Shown: piece by piece, positions 8,635-18,365 of the stretch
Numbering within the stretch: the stretch's first letter is position 1
How the letters are laid out: each line of letters opens with the position of its first letter
Assembly: GCF_007845645.1 (NCBI RefSeq)
Contig: NZ_VCQV01000037.1
Span: 1 to 55,405 of the forward strand
Source of the DNA: Leekyejoonella antrihumi
Lineage (GTDB): Bacteria > Actinomycetota > Actinomycetes > Actinomycetales > Dermatophilaceae
Direction of reading: 5' to 3'
DNA length: 55,405 nt
Program-made: the position numbers and the translations under genes
Notes under the pieces: model-generated
Database searches by the model: none
Seen by the model: the letters and a program-made list of their open reading frames with translations, nothing else
Told to the model about the DNA's origin: nothing

Positions 8635-10645
8635 GTCGTCCGGCCTCCGGGGTTTCGATCACGGCCTCCGGCGGATGCACGTCGACGCGCTGCTTGTCCA
8701 GGTCGACCGGGTAGTCACCGCGCGCGAGGGCTTCCTGCTCGGCCGGCGTCAGCACCGGTCCGCGGTCGCTGACATGACGCCGGTCACTGGACAGCCACAC
8801 CGGCCGCTGGGGTCGCTTGCGGACGTCGGCGAAGACGCCTTTGAGCTGGTCGGCGTTGAGCGTCTCCTTGTCCAGGAGCTCGAGGACCAGCCGGTCGAGG
8901 ACGTCCCGGTTGTCGTTCAGGGCCGACCACGCCTCGTCGTGGGCGGCCTCGATCAGCCGGCGCACTTCCTCGTCGACAACTCCGGCGAGTTCTTCGGAAT
9001 AGTCACGCTCGTGGCCCATGTCGCGGCCCAGGAAGACCTCGCCCTGCCCACTGCCGAGTTTGATGGCCCCGACGCGTTCGCTCATGCCGTACTGCGTGAC
9101 CATCGTGCGGGCCAGTCCGGTCGCCTTCTCGATGTCGTTGGAGGCTCCGGTGCTCGGGTCGTGGAAGACGATCTCCTCCGCGACCCGGCCGCCGAGCGCG
9201 TAGGCGAGCTGGTCCAGCAACTCGTTGCGGGTCGTGGAGTACTTGTCGTCCACCGGCAGCACCATCGTGTAGCCCAGAGCCCGACCGCGCGGCAGGATCG
9301 TGATCTTGCTGACCGGGTCCGTGTGATTCAGCGCCGACGCCACCAGTGCGTGCCCGCCCTCATGGTAGGCGGTGATCTTGCGTTCCTTCGCGCTCATCAC
9401 CCGGGTGCGCTTCTGCGGTCCGGCGATCACGCGGTCGATGGCCTCGTCCAGTGCCCGGTTGTCGATGATCTGCGCACTGCTGCGCGCGGTCAACAGCGCG
9501 GCCTCGTTGAGGACGTTGGCCAGGTCGGCCCCGGAGAAGCCGGGGGTCCGGCGGGCGACGTTCAGCAGGTCGATGTCCCCCGCCATCGGCTTGCCCTTGG
9601 CGTGCACCTGCAGGATGTGGTGCCGGCCTGCCATGTCCGGTGCATCCACCGCGATCTGCCGGTCGAACCGGCCCGGCCGCAGCAGCGCCGGGTCGAGGAT
9701 GTCGGGACGGTTGGTCGCCGCGATGAGGATGACGTTGGTCTTGACGTCGAACCCGTCCATCTCGACCAGCAGCTGGTTCAGCGTCTGCTCGCGCTCGTCG
9801 TGGCCACCGCCCAGGCCGGCGCCACGGTGGCGGCCTACGGCGTCGATCTCGTCCACGAAGATGATGGCCGGCGCATTGGACTTGGCCTGCTCGAACAGGT
9901 CGCGGACTCTGGAGGCGCCGACACCGACGAACATCTCCACGAAGTCCGAACCGGAGATCGAGTAGAACGGCACACCGGCCTCACCGGCGACGGCCCTGGC
10001 GAGCAGCGTCTTACCCGTGCCCGGCTGGCCGTAGAGCAGTACTCCCTTGGGGATCTTCGCTCCGACGTCCAGGAACTTCTTCGGAGCCTCCAGGAAGTCC
10101 TTGATCTCCTCGAGCTCCTCGACCGCCTCGTCGGCGCCGGCCACGTCGGCGAAGGTCACCTTGGGCATGTCCTTGGTCGCCAGCTTGGCCTTGCTCTTGC
10201 CGAACTGCATGACCTTCGAGCCGCCGCCTTGCATCTGGCTGAGGATCAGCCAGAAGACACCGAGGACCAGCACGAACGGCAGGATGTTCAGCAGCAGCGT
10301 CACGAAGACGTTCTGCTGCTTCGTGTCGTCGGTGTAGCCCTTTGCCGGCTGGTGCTTGGTCAGCAGGTTGACGAGCTGGTCACCGCGAGCGCTGACATAG
10401 CTGGCCTCCACCTGCGTGGCGTTCTTGACGTTACCGCCGGTGTACCCGCTCTTCAGCGTCAGCTCGACGGAGTCCGGGGTGAGCTTCGCCGACTCGACCT
10501 TGTTCTGGGTGATCAGCTGCTCGGCTACCGAGGTATCGATGTTCTGGTAGCCACCCACGCTGCCGAAGGTGAACCAGAGAAACCCGATCGCGACCACCAG
10601 AAAGATCAAGAGGCCAGGGTTTCGAAGAAGACGCTTGTAGTTCAT
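8612..10645 (-). CDS. ftsH: ATP-dependent zinc metalloprotease FtsH
   Basis: 677 residues. TM1 spans about 12-28, an extracytoplasmic loop follows to about 118, and TM2 about 122-138. The AAA module holds Walker A at 206-213 (GQPGTGKT, where most bacteria have GPPGTGKT), Walker B IIFVDEID at 261-268 and the second region of homology [19 protein letters not shown]. The M41 zinc site is HEGGH at 428-432 with a downstream Asp in the ASNDIEKAT segment. It degrades membrane and regulatory proteins at the inner face of the membrane. The last 70 residues are a polar, Pro/Glu-rich tail usual in actinobacteria. It leads the folate operon. Confidence 0.97.
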   Translation of the reverse strand: MNYKRLLRNPGLLIFLVVAIGFLWFTFGSVGGYQNIDTSVAEQLITQNKVESAKLTPDSVELTLKSGYTGGNVKNATQVEASYVSARGDQLVNLLTKHQPAKGYTDDTKQQNVFVTLLLNILPFVLVLGVFWLILSQMQGGGSKVMQFGKSKAKLATKDMPKVTFADVAGADEAVEELEEIKDFLEAPKKFLDVGAKIPKGVLLYGQPGTGKTLLARAVAGEAGVPFYSISGSDFVEMFVGVGASRVRDLFEQAKSNAPAIIFVDEIDAVGRHRGAGLGGGHDEREQTLNQLLVEMDGFDVKTNVILIAATNRPDILDPALLRPGRFDRQIAVDAPDMAGRHHILQVHAKGKPMAGDIDLLNVARRTPGFSGADLANVLNEAALLTARSSAQIIDNRALDEAIDRVIAGPQKRTRVMSAKERKITAYHEGGHALVASALNHTDPVSKITILPRGRALGYTMVLPVDDKYSTTRNELLDQLAYALGGRVAEEIVFHDPSTGASNDIEKATGLARTMVTQYGMSERVGAIKLGSGQGEVFLGRDMGHERDYSEELAGVVDEEVRRLIEAAHDEAWSALNDNRDVLDRLVLELLDKETLNADQLKGVFADVRKRPQRPVWLSSDRRHVSDRGPVLTPAEQEALARGDYPVDLDKQRVDVHPPEAVIETPEAGRHDEPERG

Positions 10646-10816
10646 GAACGTGCGGGGCTATGCCCCGATCCTCCTGCTCGGTTGGCCGCGTGGCCGACAT
10701 CAGACGTCAAGACGGTACACCGACGGGTAACTACCCCATCACACGGCATACGCACCTGTAACGAGCCGGCGTGGGCCTGTGTTCCGGGAGGCGCCGATGA
10801 TCTGCGCAGCCGGCAC

Positions 10817-11368
10817 TCAGCTGTAGACGTGCGGCGCAAGGGTGCCGATATCGCGCAGATTGCGGTACTTCTCGTCGTAGTCCAGCCCATAGCCGACCAC
10901 GAACTCGTTGGGAATGTCGAACCCGACGTACTTGCAGTCGATCGCCACCTTGGCGGCCTCCGGCTTGCGCAGCAGCGTGCAGATCTCCAGGGACGCCGGC
11001 CCGCGGGAGCGCAGGTTGCCCTGGATCCAGTTGAGCGTCAGCCCGGAGTCGATGATGTCCTCGACGATCAGCACGTGCTTGTCGGTGATGTCCTCGCGCA
11101 GGTCCATCAGGATGCGGACGACACCGGAGGACTTGGTGCCCGAGCCGTAGGAGGAGATGGCCATCCAGTCCATCGGCACCGTCCCCGGCAGCGTCCGCAT
11201 CAGGTCGGCCATGACGAGCACCGCACCCTTGAGGACCCCGACGAGCAGCAGGTCCTTACCCTCGTAGTCCTGCCAGATCTGTTCGCCCAGCCGCTCCAGT
11301 CGCTCCTGGATCTGATCCTGCGTGAACAGGACGTGGTCAAGATCATTGCCCATGTGCGACGAGTCCAT
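10817..11368 (-). CDS. hpt: Hypoxanthine phosphoribosyltransferase
   Basis: 183 residues from the ATG at 11368, four bases after the tilS stop; an ATG at 11353 is also possible. It salvages hypoxanthine or guanine with PRPP. The PRPP-binding motif is [14 protein letters not shown], preceded by the [15 protein letters not shown] segment that holds the non-proline cis peptide region; the C-terminal [14 protein letters not shown] is the purine pocket and hood region. The tilS-hpt-ftsH order is widely conserved in Gram-positives. The 171-base gap before ftsH probably holds the ftsH promoter. Confidence 0.95.
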   Translation of the reverse strand: MDSSHMGNDLDHVLFTQDQIQERLERLGEQIWQDYEGKDLLLVGVLKGAVLVMADLMRTLPGTVPMDWMAISSYGSGTKSSGVVRILMDLREDITDKHVLIVEDIIDSGLTLNWIQGNLRSRGPASLEICTLLRKPEAAKVAIDCKYVGFDIPNEFVVGYGLDYDEKYRNLRDIGTLAPHVYS

Positions 11369-11372
11369 GACT

Positions 11373-12431
11373 CTATTGAACCGGACCGCGCTCGACGACC
11401 AACCGGGAGGCCACCCGCCGCGCCCGCAGACCGCCCGGCACGTCGACCGGCCCCTGTCCGTGCCAGGCGGTGAGCAGCGCGTCCAGAGCCTGCACGTGCA
11501 CCCTGCCCACATCGGCGGCGGCGGCGCCCTGCCGCGCCATCAGCAGGCGCCACACCCGGGCGCGCACAGCCTGCGGCAGGGCGGCGAGTTCGTCCGCCGC
11601 CCAGGGCGGTTCCCTCAGCCGGTCTGCCGCGGCAAGCGCCATCTCATCGAGAAGGTCCGCGTCGCCGCGCGCGATCTGCGCCGACCGGGCGAGTCCGGCG
11701 ATCACCCCCGGACCGATCTCCTTCTCCAGGTCCTGCAGGGTGGCGCGGGCGCGGACCCGCAGATACCGCCGGTCCTCGTTGTGTGGGTCGTCCCACCAGG
11801 TGATCCCGAGCGCGGTGCACGCCGCCCGCGTCTGCGCGCGCGTGAGGTCGTCGAGGAAGGGCCGCAGCAGCGCGCACTGCTCGTCGAGGGCGCGTTTCGA
11901 CGAGCCGGAGGCCCGATCAGCAGGGTCGATTCGCGCTGTCGGCAGAGTTGTGCACGGCGACATCCCGGCGAGGGACCGGGTCCCGGAACCACGCGCCAGT
12001 GCCAGCAGCACGCTCTCGGCCTGGTCGTCGCGGGTATGTCCGGCCAGGACGCACCGTGCGCCGTGGGCCGCGGCGGCATCCGCGAGCGCGGCATACCTCT
12101 GCATGCGGGCCTCGGCCTCAGGCCCCGCTCCGGTGCCGACATCGACTGCCCGAATGTCCACCGGGTCCAGCCCGAGGTCCAGGCACTGCGCCGCTGCACG
12201 GGCGGCCACCTGCTCGGATCCTGGTTGCAACCGGTGGTCCACGACGATCGCGCCCGCGCGCAGACCGGCGCGCGGAGCCTCGAATGCGGCGGCGGCCGCG
12301 AGCGCCAGCGAGTCGGCTCCACCGGAGCAGGCCACCAGGACGAGCGCGTGCTCGGGCAGCTCCCCGTAGGCCCGGAGCGCGCGGCGCACCGCGCTGCGAC
12401 AGGCCGCGACGGCGGGGTGTGGGCCCGGCAT
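11373..12431 (-). CDS. tilS: tRNA(Ile)-lysidine synthase
   Basis: 352 residues. The N-terminal N-type ATP-pyrophosphatase motif [12 protein letters not shown] (about residues 32-43) is followed by [16 protein letters not shown] and the [19 protein letters not shown] segment, which holds the conserved HTxDDQ site. It attaches lysine to C34 of the tRNA that reads AUA, changing its decoding. The C-terminal region, from about residue 250, is shorter and Ala-rich, as in other actinobacterial TilS. It starts three bases after the stop of the DUF2342 gene and is followed by hpt. Confidence 0.95.
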   Translation of the reverse strand: MPGPHPAVAACRSAVRRALRAYGELPEHALVLVACSGGADSLALAAAAAFEAPRAGLRAGAIVVDHRLQPGSEQVAARAAAQCLDLGLDPVDIRAVDVGTGAGPEAEARMQRYAALADAAAAHGARCVLAGHTRDDQAESVLLALARGSGTRSLAGMSPCTTLPTARIDPADRASGSSKRALDEQCALLRPFLDDLTRAQTRAACTALGITWWDDPHNEDRRYLRVRARATLQDLEKEIGPGVIAGLARSAQIARGDADLLDEMALAAADRLREPPWAADELAALPQAVRARVWRLLMARQGAAAADVGRVHVQALDALLTAWHGQGPVDVPGGLRARRVASRLVVERGPVQ

Positions 12432-12434
12432 ACG

Positions 12435-13514
12435 TCAGCCGTGGACGCGCGCCACCCAGTCGAGCGGCGACTCGATCTCGGTGGGGGTCGGCAGGGTCTG
12501 CGGGGAGGTCCACACGGCATTGAGACCGTCCACGCCCACCTTGTCGGTGACTGCACGGCAGAAGACGGCACCATCACGGTACTGACGCATCTTCGCCTCC
12601 AGGCCGAGCAGCCGGCGCAGCAGGCGGTCGATGCCGCCGGCTCCCTTGCGACGGCGGTCGAACCTCGCGCGAATCTGCTCCACGGACGGCACGATCTGCG
12701 GTCCGACATCATCCATCACCACGTCGGCGTGGCCCTCCAGCAGCGCCATGATGGCGGTGACCGAGGCCATCTCGGCGCGTTGCTGCGGCGCGACCACCAG
12801 ATCCGCGATGCCGGCGCCGCCCTCGCGCAGCGCGCCGGGCAGCTCACGCAGAGCACTGTGCAGGCGTTGCTGGAGCGCCTCCGGATCCGGCACCAGGTCC
12901 ACCATCAGGTCGCGGACCCGCGTCACCAGATGGTCGCGCAACCACGGGACCGCCGTGAACTGCACCCGGTGCGTCTCCTCGTGCAGGCAGACCCACAGCC
13001 GGAAGTCGCTCGGGTCGACGCCGAGCTCCCGTTCGGCGGTGACGATGTTGGGTGCCACCAGCAGCAGGCTGGGCTGACCGCCCGGCGCAAGGTCGTACTG
13101 CCCCAGCACCTTGCTCGCGACGTAACCCATCAGGGCACCGGTCTCCGTGCCGGTCACCTTCGCGCCAACGGCGCGGGCGGCCCGCCCCGCCGCCTTCTTC
13201 GCGGTGATCTTGTCGATCACCGGGTCCATCATCGCCTGCATCGACGCCACGTTCACATCGATCCACGCGGTGCGGTCCACCACATGTACCGGGCTCTCGC
13301 TGCCGGCGGAGGCATCCATCCGGGCGGTCTCGGCGACCGGTCCGTGCGCGCGAGCGGCCGCCGCCCGCAGCTCCTCCACCGCTGCCCTCGCCTCGGCGGC
13401 GCTGACCGTGGGGCCATCGGAGACCAGCCGGCGGCCGGTGCTGGCGGCCAGGCCCCAGTCGACATACGACGTGTGTCCCGCATCGTCGGGCTGCTCGTCC
13501 GCACTGCTCGCCAT
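12435..13514 (-). CDS. Zinc-dependent metalloprotease (DUF2342 / F420-associated hydrolase family)
   Basis: 359 residues from the ATG at 13514 (MASSADEQPDDAGHTSYVDW). The zincin motif HEETHRVQF lies in a hydrophilic helix in the second half, followed about 100 residues later by EGHADVVMDDVG, which supplies a third ligand, as in minigluzincins. The family is restricted mostly to actinobacteria and is often annotated as a putative coenzyme F420-associated hydrolase, although its substrate is unknown. There is no signal peptide. Its place directly before tilS and hpt is conserved in the phylum. The Ala/Val-rich N-terminal region carries an IDVNVASMQAMMDPVIDKI helix. Confidence 0.85.
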   Translation of the reverse strand: MASSADEQPDDAGHTSYVDWGLAASTGRRLVSDGPTVSAAEARAAVEELRAAAARAHGPVAETARMDASAGSESPVHVVDRTAWIDVNVASMQAMMDPVIDKITAKKAAGRAARAVGAKVTGTETGALMGYVASKVLGQYDLAPGGQPSLLLVAPNIVTAERELGVDPSDFRLWVCLHEETHRVQFTAVPWLRDHLVTRVRDLMVDLVPDPEALQQRLHSALRELPGALREGGAGIADLVVAPQQRAEMASVTAIMALLEGHADVVMDDVGPQIVPSVEQIRARFDRRRKGAGGIDRLLRRLLGLEAKMRQYRDGAVFCRAVTDKVGVDGLNAVWTSPQTLPTPTEIESPLDWVARVHG

Positions 13515-13588
13515 GCCCCCCACCGTAGGCCTCACGACGCGTACTCCGGGACCGCGGCTCGCGATACGGGTCGTGGGTGGCTTCCCGA

Positions 13589-13638
13589 CGCGGGGCCCCG
13601 CGAAGTATCGACCGGAGCTTGCGGAGGGAGAACTTCGT
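13589..13638 (-). terminator. Palindrome after dacB
   Basis: A perfect 14-base palindrome (cgcggggccccgcg, 13589-13602) and an outer pair cgaagt/acttcg (13601-13638) lie just past the dacB stop at 13644. There is no clear T tract, so termination is likely but unproven. Confidence 0.4.
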
Positions 13639-13643
13639 GGGGA

Positions 13644-15068
13644 TCAGCTGCAGCCGCACTTCGCCAGGTCGGCGACGATGTTGTCGATCGCCGCCCGGGT
13701 GGCCCAGACCCCGTCCGGGAACGCGCCATTGGCGATGATCGCGAAGACCAGCAGGCGACCGTCCTTGTCCACCACGGTCCCGGCCAGTGAGCTGACCAGA
13801 TTGAGACTGCCGGTCTTGGCGCGCACCCATCCGGCCGCGGAGCTGTTAGTGACCTGCAGGAACCGATCGTCGAGTGTGCCGTTCCAGCCTCCGACCGGCA
13901 GCCGGGAGAGCACTTCTTGAAAGGCCGGGTTGTGACCGCTGGTGCCCGAGGTCAGCACGTCACCGAGCACCCGCACGGGAATCGTGGTGCCTTCTGCGAG
14001 TCCGCACACGTCACCGAGGTGCACTCCCGCCATGTCGAACCCGGCCTTCGTCAGCGTGCGGACCACCCAGTGCGTGACCGAGGCATTGTCACCGGCCACT
14101 CCGTCGGCGAACGCGGCCTGCCGGGTCAATGACTCGACCATCGCGTCGTCGCTGTCCTGCAGCGCCATCCCGAGCACGTCGATCAGCGGGGACGACTCGA
14201 CCTTGCCAAGCACCGCGGCGTCTGCGGCTGCACGCACCTTCGCCCCGGTCCTCACCGTGAGCCCCTGCGCCGACAGGTCCTTGACCAGAGCTCGCTGGGT
14301 GTCCACGTTCGGGTTGGCGGCCGCGGGCCGCGGCGGGTCCGCCCGCTCAATAGACAGGCCCAGCTGGGCGATCCGGGTCGTGTAGCCCACGGACAGGAAG
14401 TCGGGCGACCAGCCGGGCACCGCGAAGGGGCCTGGCGCGTAGGACGTGTCGTAGTCCACTATGACCGTGGAGCGGCCGGCGGCCTTGACCTTCTCGGCGA
14501 CCTGCGCGGCCAGGTCGGCGAGACCGGCGTGTCCGTCGACCTTGTTCGGGTTGCCCCTGCCGGGGCTCAGTGCGGTGTCACCGCCGGCGACCAGCACAAC
14601 ATGCCCGGTCGCGCCGGCGACCACTTTGGTCGTCAGCGGCTTCGACAGGTTCATCGTGTTCGCGATCGCCCAGGCGGACAGCAACTTGGTCACTGACGCC
14701 GGCGTCACTGCCTTGTTGGCGCCCCTGTCGAGCAGGTGGGCGCCCGTCGTGGCATCTCGCACGGTGACGGCCACCGTCGATGTGAGGTTCTTGCTGGCGA
14801 GGGGTCCGGCAGTGATCGCCTTGATCCTGGCGGCCGTTGGCTCGGCGCCCTCCAGAGCAGGCAGAACGCTCGGTGACGGTGGTGCGGCCGGAGGTTTCAC
14901 CGACTTCGCCGCGGCCGCCGCGTGCCCCGGCTCGGGCACGGGTGGCTGCGGAGCGTCCTGCAGCGTCAGCACGCCGGGAACAACGTCATACACGTCGAGC
15001 GTGCCGTATCCGAGCACCACGATCAGCACGACGCCGGCGCCCGCGCCGACCTTGTGCCACCTGCGCAT
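13644..15068 (-). CDS. dacB: D-alanyl-D-alanine carboxypeptidase/endopeptidase (PBP4 type, class C)
   Basis: 474 residues. A short cytoplasmic start and a membrane anchor or signal segment (about 7-24, [16 protein letters not shown]) are followed by a Pro/Ala-rich linker to about residue 80. The serine penicillin-binding motifs are SVTK at 125-128, SDD (DSDDAMVES) in place of the usual SDN/SxN, and KTG in [12 protein letters not shown]. It trims peptidoglycan stem peptides outside the membrane. In actinobacteria this gene commonly precedes the metalloprotease-tilS-hpt-ftsH run, as it does here. It is divergent from ppa across 15069-15152, which must hold both promoters. Confidence 0.92.
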   Translation of the reverse strand: MRRWHKVGAGAGVVLIVVLGYGTLDVYDVVPGVLTLQDAPQPPVPEPGHAAAAAKSVKPPAAPPSPSVLPALEGAEPTAARIKAITAGPLASKNLTSTVAVTVRDATTGAHLLDRGANKAVTPASVTKLLSAWAIANTMNLSKPLTTKVVAGATGHVVLVAGGDTALSPGRGNPNKVDGHAGLADLAAQVAEKVKAAGRSTVIVDYDTSYAPGPFAVPGWSPDFLSVGYTTRIAQLGLSIERADPPRPAAANPNVDTQRALVKDLSAQGLTVRTGAKVRAAADAAVLGKVESSPLIDVLGMALQDSDDAMVESLTRQAAFADGVAGDNASVTHWVVRTLTKAGFDMAGVHLGDVCGLAEGTTIPVRVLGDVLTSGTSGHNPAFQEVLSRLPVGGWNGTLDDRFLQVTNSSAAGWVRAKTGSLNLVSSLAGTVVDKDGRLLVFAIIANGAFPDGVWATRAAIDNIVADLAKCGCS

Positions 15069-15152
15069 GTCACCCCTGCTTCTCGATCTGGCCGGTGTGC
15101 GGGAGACTTACCAGCAACCAGTATCGCCATGCACAGAGTAAGGGCACGCTAC

Positions 15153-15644
15153 ATGGAGTTCGACGTCACCATCGAGATCCCCGCGGGCAACCGCAACAAG
15201 TATGAGATCGACCACGAGACCGGCAGGATCCACCTGGATCGGCGTCTCTTCACGTCGATGCAGTACCCCGCCGACTACGGCTACATCGAGCACACCCTCG
15301 GCGAGGACGGCGACCCGCTCGACGCGATCCTGCTGATCGAGGAGTCGGTGTATCCCGGCGTCATCGTCAAGGCGCGGCCGGTCGCGGTCTTCAAGATGGT
15401 CGACGAGGCCGGCGGCGACGACAAGGTGCTGTGTGTCGTGGCCGGCGACCCGCGGACCGCCGGCACCCAGGACCTGGGCGACGTGAATGAGTTCACGCTC
15501 GCCGAGATCAAGCACTTCTTCGAGACCTACAAGGCGCTCGAGCCGGGCAAGGCCGTCGAAGAGGGTTCCCACTGGCAGGGACGTGCGGAGGCCGAGAAGG
15601 CCGTCACCGACGCCCTGGACCGCGCCAAGCAGCACGGTCACTGA
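15153..15644 (+). CDS. ppa: Inorganic pyrophosphatase (family I, soluble)
   Basis: 163 residues from the ATG at 15153 ([20 protein letters not shown]). It hydrolyses pyrophosphate to phosphate and pulls biosynthetic reactions forward. The active site includes [31 protein letters not shown] (cut here for length; the DxDPxD metal ligands are at the end) and the later GDPRTAG block. Length and motifs match the hexameric bacterial enzyme. The longer frame back to 14922 overlaps dacB and is rejected. Confidence 0.97.
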   Translation: MEFDVTIEIPAGNRNKYEIDHETGRIHLDRRLFTSMQYPADYGYIEHTLGEDGDPLDAILLIEESVYPGVIVKARPVAVFKMVDEAGGDDKVLCVVAGDPRTAGTQDLGDVNEFTLAEIKHFFETYKALEPGKAVEEGSHWQGRAEAEKAVTDALDRAKQHGH

Positions 15645-15652
15645 CCCCATCC

Positions 15653-15732
15653 CCCGTCGAGTGGGGCACCTAGCACTCGAGTGGAGCACATATTCATACT
15701 CCGCTCGGCGGTTACCTGCTCCACTCGACGGG
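15653..15732. repeat. Three-part inverted/direct repeat between ppa and the stress-protein gene
   Basis: cccgtcgagtggggca (15653-15668) is inverted at 15717-15732 (tgctccactcgacggg, one mismatch). A third copy, cactcgagtggagca (15674-15688), lies between them and itself contains the palindrome cactcgagtg. Either the outer pair or the middle copy with the right arm can form a stem. The two flanking genes converge here, so a two-way terminator is the simplest role. Confidence 0.6.
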
Positions 15733-15748
15733 TGAGGCGCTCGCGCCG

Positions 15749-16144
15749 CTACCTTGCCTTGACAGCGATCACCGGACAGTCCGCCTCGAGCAGGACCGTC
15801 TGGGCAATGCTGCCGAAGAGCACTTTGCCGACCCTGGAGCGTCGACGCAGCCCAATGACGATCGCCGACGCTGCACTGTCCGTTGCTGCGCCGAGGATCT
15901 CGTCGGCCGGGCTGACCACCCGAAGTCGTTGGCGCACGACATACTTGATCTCCGCCTTGTCGAGTCGAGCGCGAACCTCAGCCAACTTGGACTTGTCGGC
16001 GATCGCCGGGTCGCCCTCTGTGGTGTCGCTCTGTGACGCGTTGACAAGCAGGATGTCTTCCTCGCCGCGCCGCGCCTCGAGCACCGCACGATCGAGAGCC
16101 GCATCTCCCTCAGGCGTTGGCTTATATCCCACAACCACGGTCAT
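15749..16144 (-). CDS. Universal stress protein (UspA family)
   Basis: 131 residues from the ATG at 16144 (MTVVVGYKPTPEGDAALDRA). It has the Usp alpha/beta fold: an N-terminal strand and helix, then SAASAIVIGLRRRSRVGKVL and FGSIAQTVLLEADCPVIAV, which match the G-x2-G-x9-G-S/T ATP-binding pattern (here with R replacing part of the first loop). Single-domain Usp proteins bind ATP or AMP and act in starvation and redox stress. The gene converges on ppa. Confidence 0.88.
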   Translation of the reverse strand: MTVVVGYKPTPEGDAALDRAVLEARRGEEDILLVNASQSDTTEGDPAIADKSKLAEVRARLDKAEIKYVVRQRLRVVSPADEILGAATDSAASAIVIGLRRRSRVGKVLFGSIAQTVLLEADCPVIAVKAR

Positions 16145-16281
16145 CTCCGACTCCAATCGAGTGATGAGCACGCCGCCCACGATCTCGTCGACGCCGGGAG
16201 CATCTTGTCGACGTCGGTGACCGGCACTTTGGCGTGGCTCAGTCTAGCGGCGCGAGACTCTACAAGTCCGTGATTCGATGG

Positions 16282-17643
16282 CTATGGTCGGGCGTCGGAG
16301 GTGCGCTCGCGGTCGCGACGCACGGCCCGTGGAACCCGGTGCGGACCCGCGGGTATGAGGTGCGCGTAGTCGTCCTGCCGGTGCACGAGGACCCGGGTCT
16401 TGCGGCGTAGCCGCAGGATCTGGATGATCCCGATCGCCCAGACGACGTACTGCACGCAGAACGCCCACCGGAACGCGTGCAGGTCGTAGCTGTCCGGTCC
16501 GCCGGGCGACAGGTGGTCGAGCACCACCCCGATCAGGACCACGCTGCTGAAGGACGCCGTGAACCCTCCGACGTTGACGATGCCGGTCGCGCTGCCGAGG
16601 CGCGTCGGCGGGTTGAACGTGCGGGCGAGGTCGAAGCCGACCATCGATCCGGGCCCGCCGATGGCCGTGATCACCACGAGCACGATCAGCATCCAGAGCG
16701 GCGCCCGTGTCGGCCACAGCAGCACCACCGTCCAGGTGAGCACCATCAGCGCAACCTGCACGAGCACAAGGGACGAGCGGCTGTAGGGGAACCGCGTCAC
16801 CAGCGCGCCGAAGACCGGGCTGGCCGCAATCGCCGCCACGACCATCAGGGACAGCAGCAGGCTCGCGGTGGTGGCGCTGAGTCCCTCGCCCTTCACCAGG
16901 AAGGGGAAGCCCCACATCAGCGCAAAGACCGTGCTCGCGAACTGCGAGGTGAAGTGGCACCAGAGACCGAGCCGGGTGCCCGGTTCGTTCCAGGCGTGTC
17001 GCACCGCCCGACCGACCGCCCGGACCTTGATCTGGGTGCGGGCCTGATCGACGTAGGGCGAGTCCTTGACCACGACGAGCAGCACGGCGCCCAGCACCAC
17101 GCCGGCACTGGCCGCAGCCAGGAACGAGGTCTTCCAACCGAACGCGTGCAGCGCGGCAGACAACGGCACGGCCGCCACGACGGCGCCGAGCTGACCGATG
17201 ATTCCGGTGATCTGCGTGACCATGGGGGTACGGGCGGGTGGGAACCAGAGCATCACGATCCGCAGCACCGACACGAACGTCATCGCATCTCCCATGCCGA
17301 CGAAGATGCGAGCCAGCAGGCCCGCGGCGAAGGTGTCCGCGAAGGCGAAGCTGAACTGGGCCAGTGACATCGTGACCACGCCGGTGATCAGCAGTGCACG
17401 CGAACCGAAGCGATCCAGGAGCGCGCCGACGGGCACCTGCATCGCGGCATACACCAGCAGCTGCACCATGGTGAAGGTCGCCAACTGGGCCGAGCTGATG
17501 TGGAACCGCTGCGCCGCGACGACACCGGCCACGCCGAGTGAGGTGCGGTGGAACACGGCGAGGACGTAGACGCTGATCGCGCTGGCCCAGACGATCCAGG
17601 CCCGCCGACCACCGAGGGGATAGCGCAGGGTCTGACCGGTCAC
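16282..17643 (-). CDS. Major facilitator superfamily transporter
   Basis: 453 residues with about twelve hydrophobic segments and the MFS loop 2-3 motif in variant form (GALLDRFGSRALLITG, matching GxLaDRxGrrxxl). The first helix is preceded by RRAWIVWASAISVYVLAVFHRTSLGVAG, as in MFS nitrate/sugar-acid type transporters. The substrate cannot be told. Its GTG start overlaps the stop of the upstream GntR gene by four bases (GTGA), so the regulator and transporter form one operon that starts at the operator at 18294. The C-terminus is an Arg-rich cytoplasmic tail. Confidence 0.85.
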   Translation of the reverse strand: MTGQTLRYPLGGRRAWIVWASAISVYVLAVFHRTSLGVAGVVAAQRFHISSAQLATFTMVQLLVYAAMQVPVGALLDRFGSRALLITGVVTMSLAQFSFAFADTFAAGLLARIFVGMGDAMTFVSVLRIVMLWFPPARTPMVTQITGIIGQLGAVVAAVPLSAALHAFGWKTSFLAAASAGVVLGAVLLVVVKDSPYVDQARTQIKVRAVGRAVRHAWNEPGTRLGLWCHFTSQFASTVFALMWGFPFLVKGEGLSATTASLLLSLMVVAAIAASPVFGALVTRFPYSRSSLVLVQVALMVLTWTVVLLWPTRAPLWMLIVLVVITAIGGPGSMVGFDLARTFNPPTRLGSATGIVNVGGFTASFSSVVLIGVVLDHLSPGGPDSYDLHAFRWAFCVQYVVWAIGIIQILRLRRKTRVLVHRQDDYAHLIPAGPHRVPRAVRRDRERTSDARP

Positions 17644-18293
17644 CGGCTACCCACCATCTCGCCGGTGTGGGCCACGTGCTCCCGTGCAGCCCTGGTGAAC
17701 TCGGCACGCGTGCCGTGCTCAAGCAGCGCCAGCAGCTCCTTGTGACCGACCACGGCCCGCGTCATCCGAGCCTCGTCGGTCCGCATCACGCTCGCGACGA
17801 TGCACAGCTGACGGTCCCGCAGATGGCGATACTGCCGGGTGATCACCGAGTTGCCGGCCGCCTCGACGATCACCTCATGGAAGGCGCGGTCGGCCGCGCT
17901 GAAGGCCGCCGCGTCCTTGATTCTGCGAGCTGCAGTCATGTCGTCGAGCAGCTGATGCAGGCGCGGGCCGAGCTCTGCGCGGCGTGGCCAGGCGTGAGTC
18001 GCGGCCCACTCCTCGATCAGCACCCGGGCCTCGAATACTTCCCGGGTCTCCCGCGCCGTCACCGGAACCACGAGGGCGCCCTTCTTCGGGTAGAGCTCGA
18101 CCATATCCTCAACCTGTAGGCGTAGCAAAGCTTCTCGGACCGGAGTGCGTGAGATGCCGATCTCCTCGGCAAGGGCGCCCTCGGTGACGAAGGTGCCCCC
18201 GGCAAGCGCTCCGGAGAGGATTGCTGCCTTGATGTGGCTGTAGGCCCGCTCGCTCGCGGGCACCGGGTGTTCAGCGGCTACTGCAGTCGACAT
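17640..18293 (-). CDS. GntR-family (FadR/FCD-type) transcriptional regulator
   Basis: 217 residues from the ATG at 18293 (MSTAVAAEHPVPASERAYSH). Residues 15-75 are the GntR winged helix (AYSHIKAAILSGALAGG, LAEEIGISRTPVREALLRL), and the rest is an all-helical FCD ligand domain with metal-site His such as FHEVIVEAAGN and a C-terminal HVAHTGEM. FCD regulators usually sense small organic acids. It is followed by an overlapping MFS gene and faces a divergent alpha/beta hydrolase; the perfect inverted repeat at 18294-18327 directly beside its start is the likely autoregulatory operator controlling both directions. Confidence 0.9.
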   Translation of the reverse strand: MSTAVAAEHPVPASERAYSHIKAAILSGALAGGTFVTEGALAEEIGISRTPVREALLRLQVEDMVELYPKKGALVVPVTARETREVFEARVLIEEWAATHAWPRRAELGPRLHQLLDDMTAARRIKDAAAFSAADRAFHEVIVEAAGNSVITRQYRHLRDRQLCIVASVMRTDEARMTRAVVGHKELLALLEHGTRAEFTRAAREHVAHTGEMVGSR

Positions 18294-18327
18294 GATGCAT
18301 ACATCATAGATGCAACATGTATGCATC
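18294..18327. promoter_or_regulatory. Perfect 11-bp inverted repeat, probable GntR operator
   Basis: gatgcatacat (18294-18304) is exactly inverted as atgtatgcatc (18317-18327), with 12 bases between. It abuts the regulator start and lies about 40 bases before the divergent hydrolase, so one dimer or two could repress both promoters. AT-rich arms in a GC-rich setting add weight. Confidence 0.75.
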
Positions 18328-18365
18328 TTCCAGTCGACGACGTGTGACTTGCCACTCCCTCGCTC

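Noticed and set aside
10646-10816. Small gene or RNA between ftsH and hpt
   Set aside because: No reading frame with a ribosome site and no stable structure was seen; probably only the ftsH promoter.
8411-11473. Open frame of 1020 codons on the plus strand
   Set aside because: It is antisense to folE, ftsH and hpt, has Arg/Val/Asp-rich low-quality composition and no family pattern; a by-product of high GC.
11322-13790. Open frame of 822 codons on the plus strand
   Set aside because: Antisense to tilS and the DUF2342 gene; composition is not protein-like.
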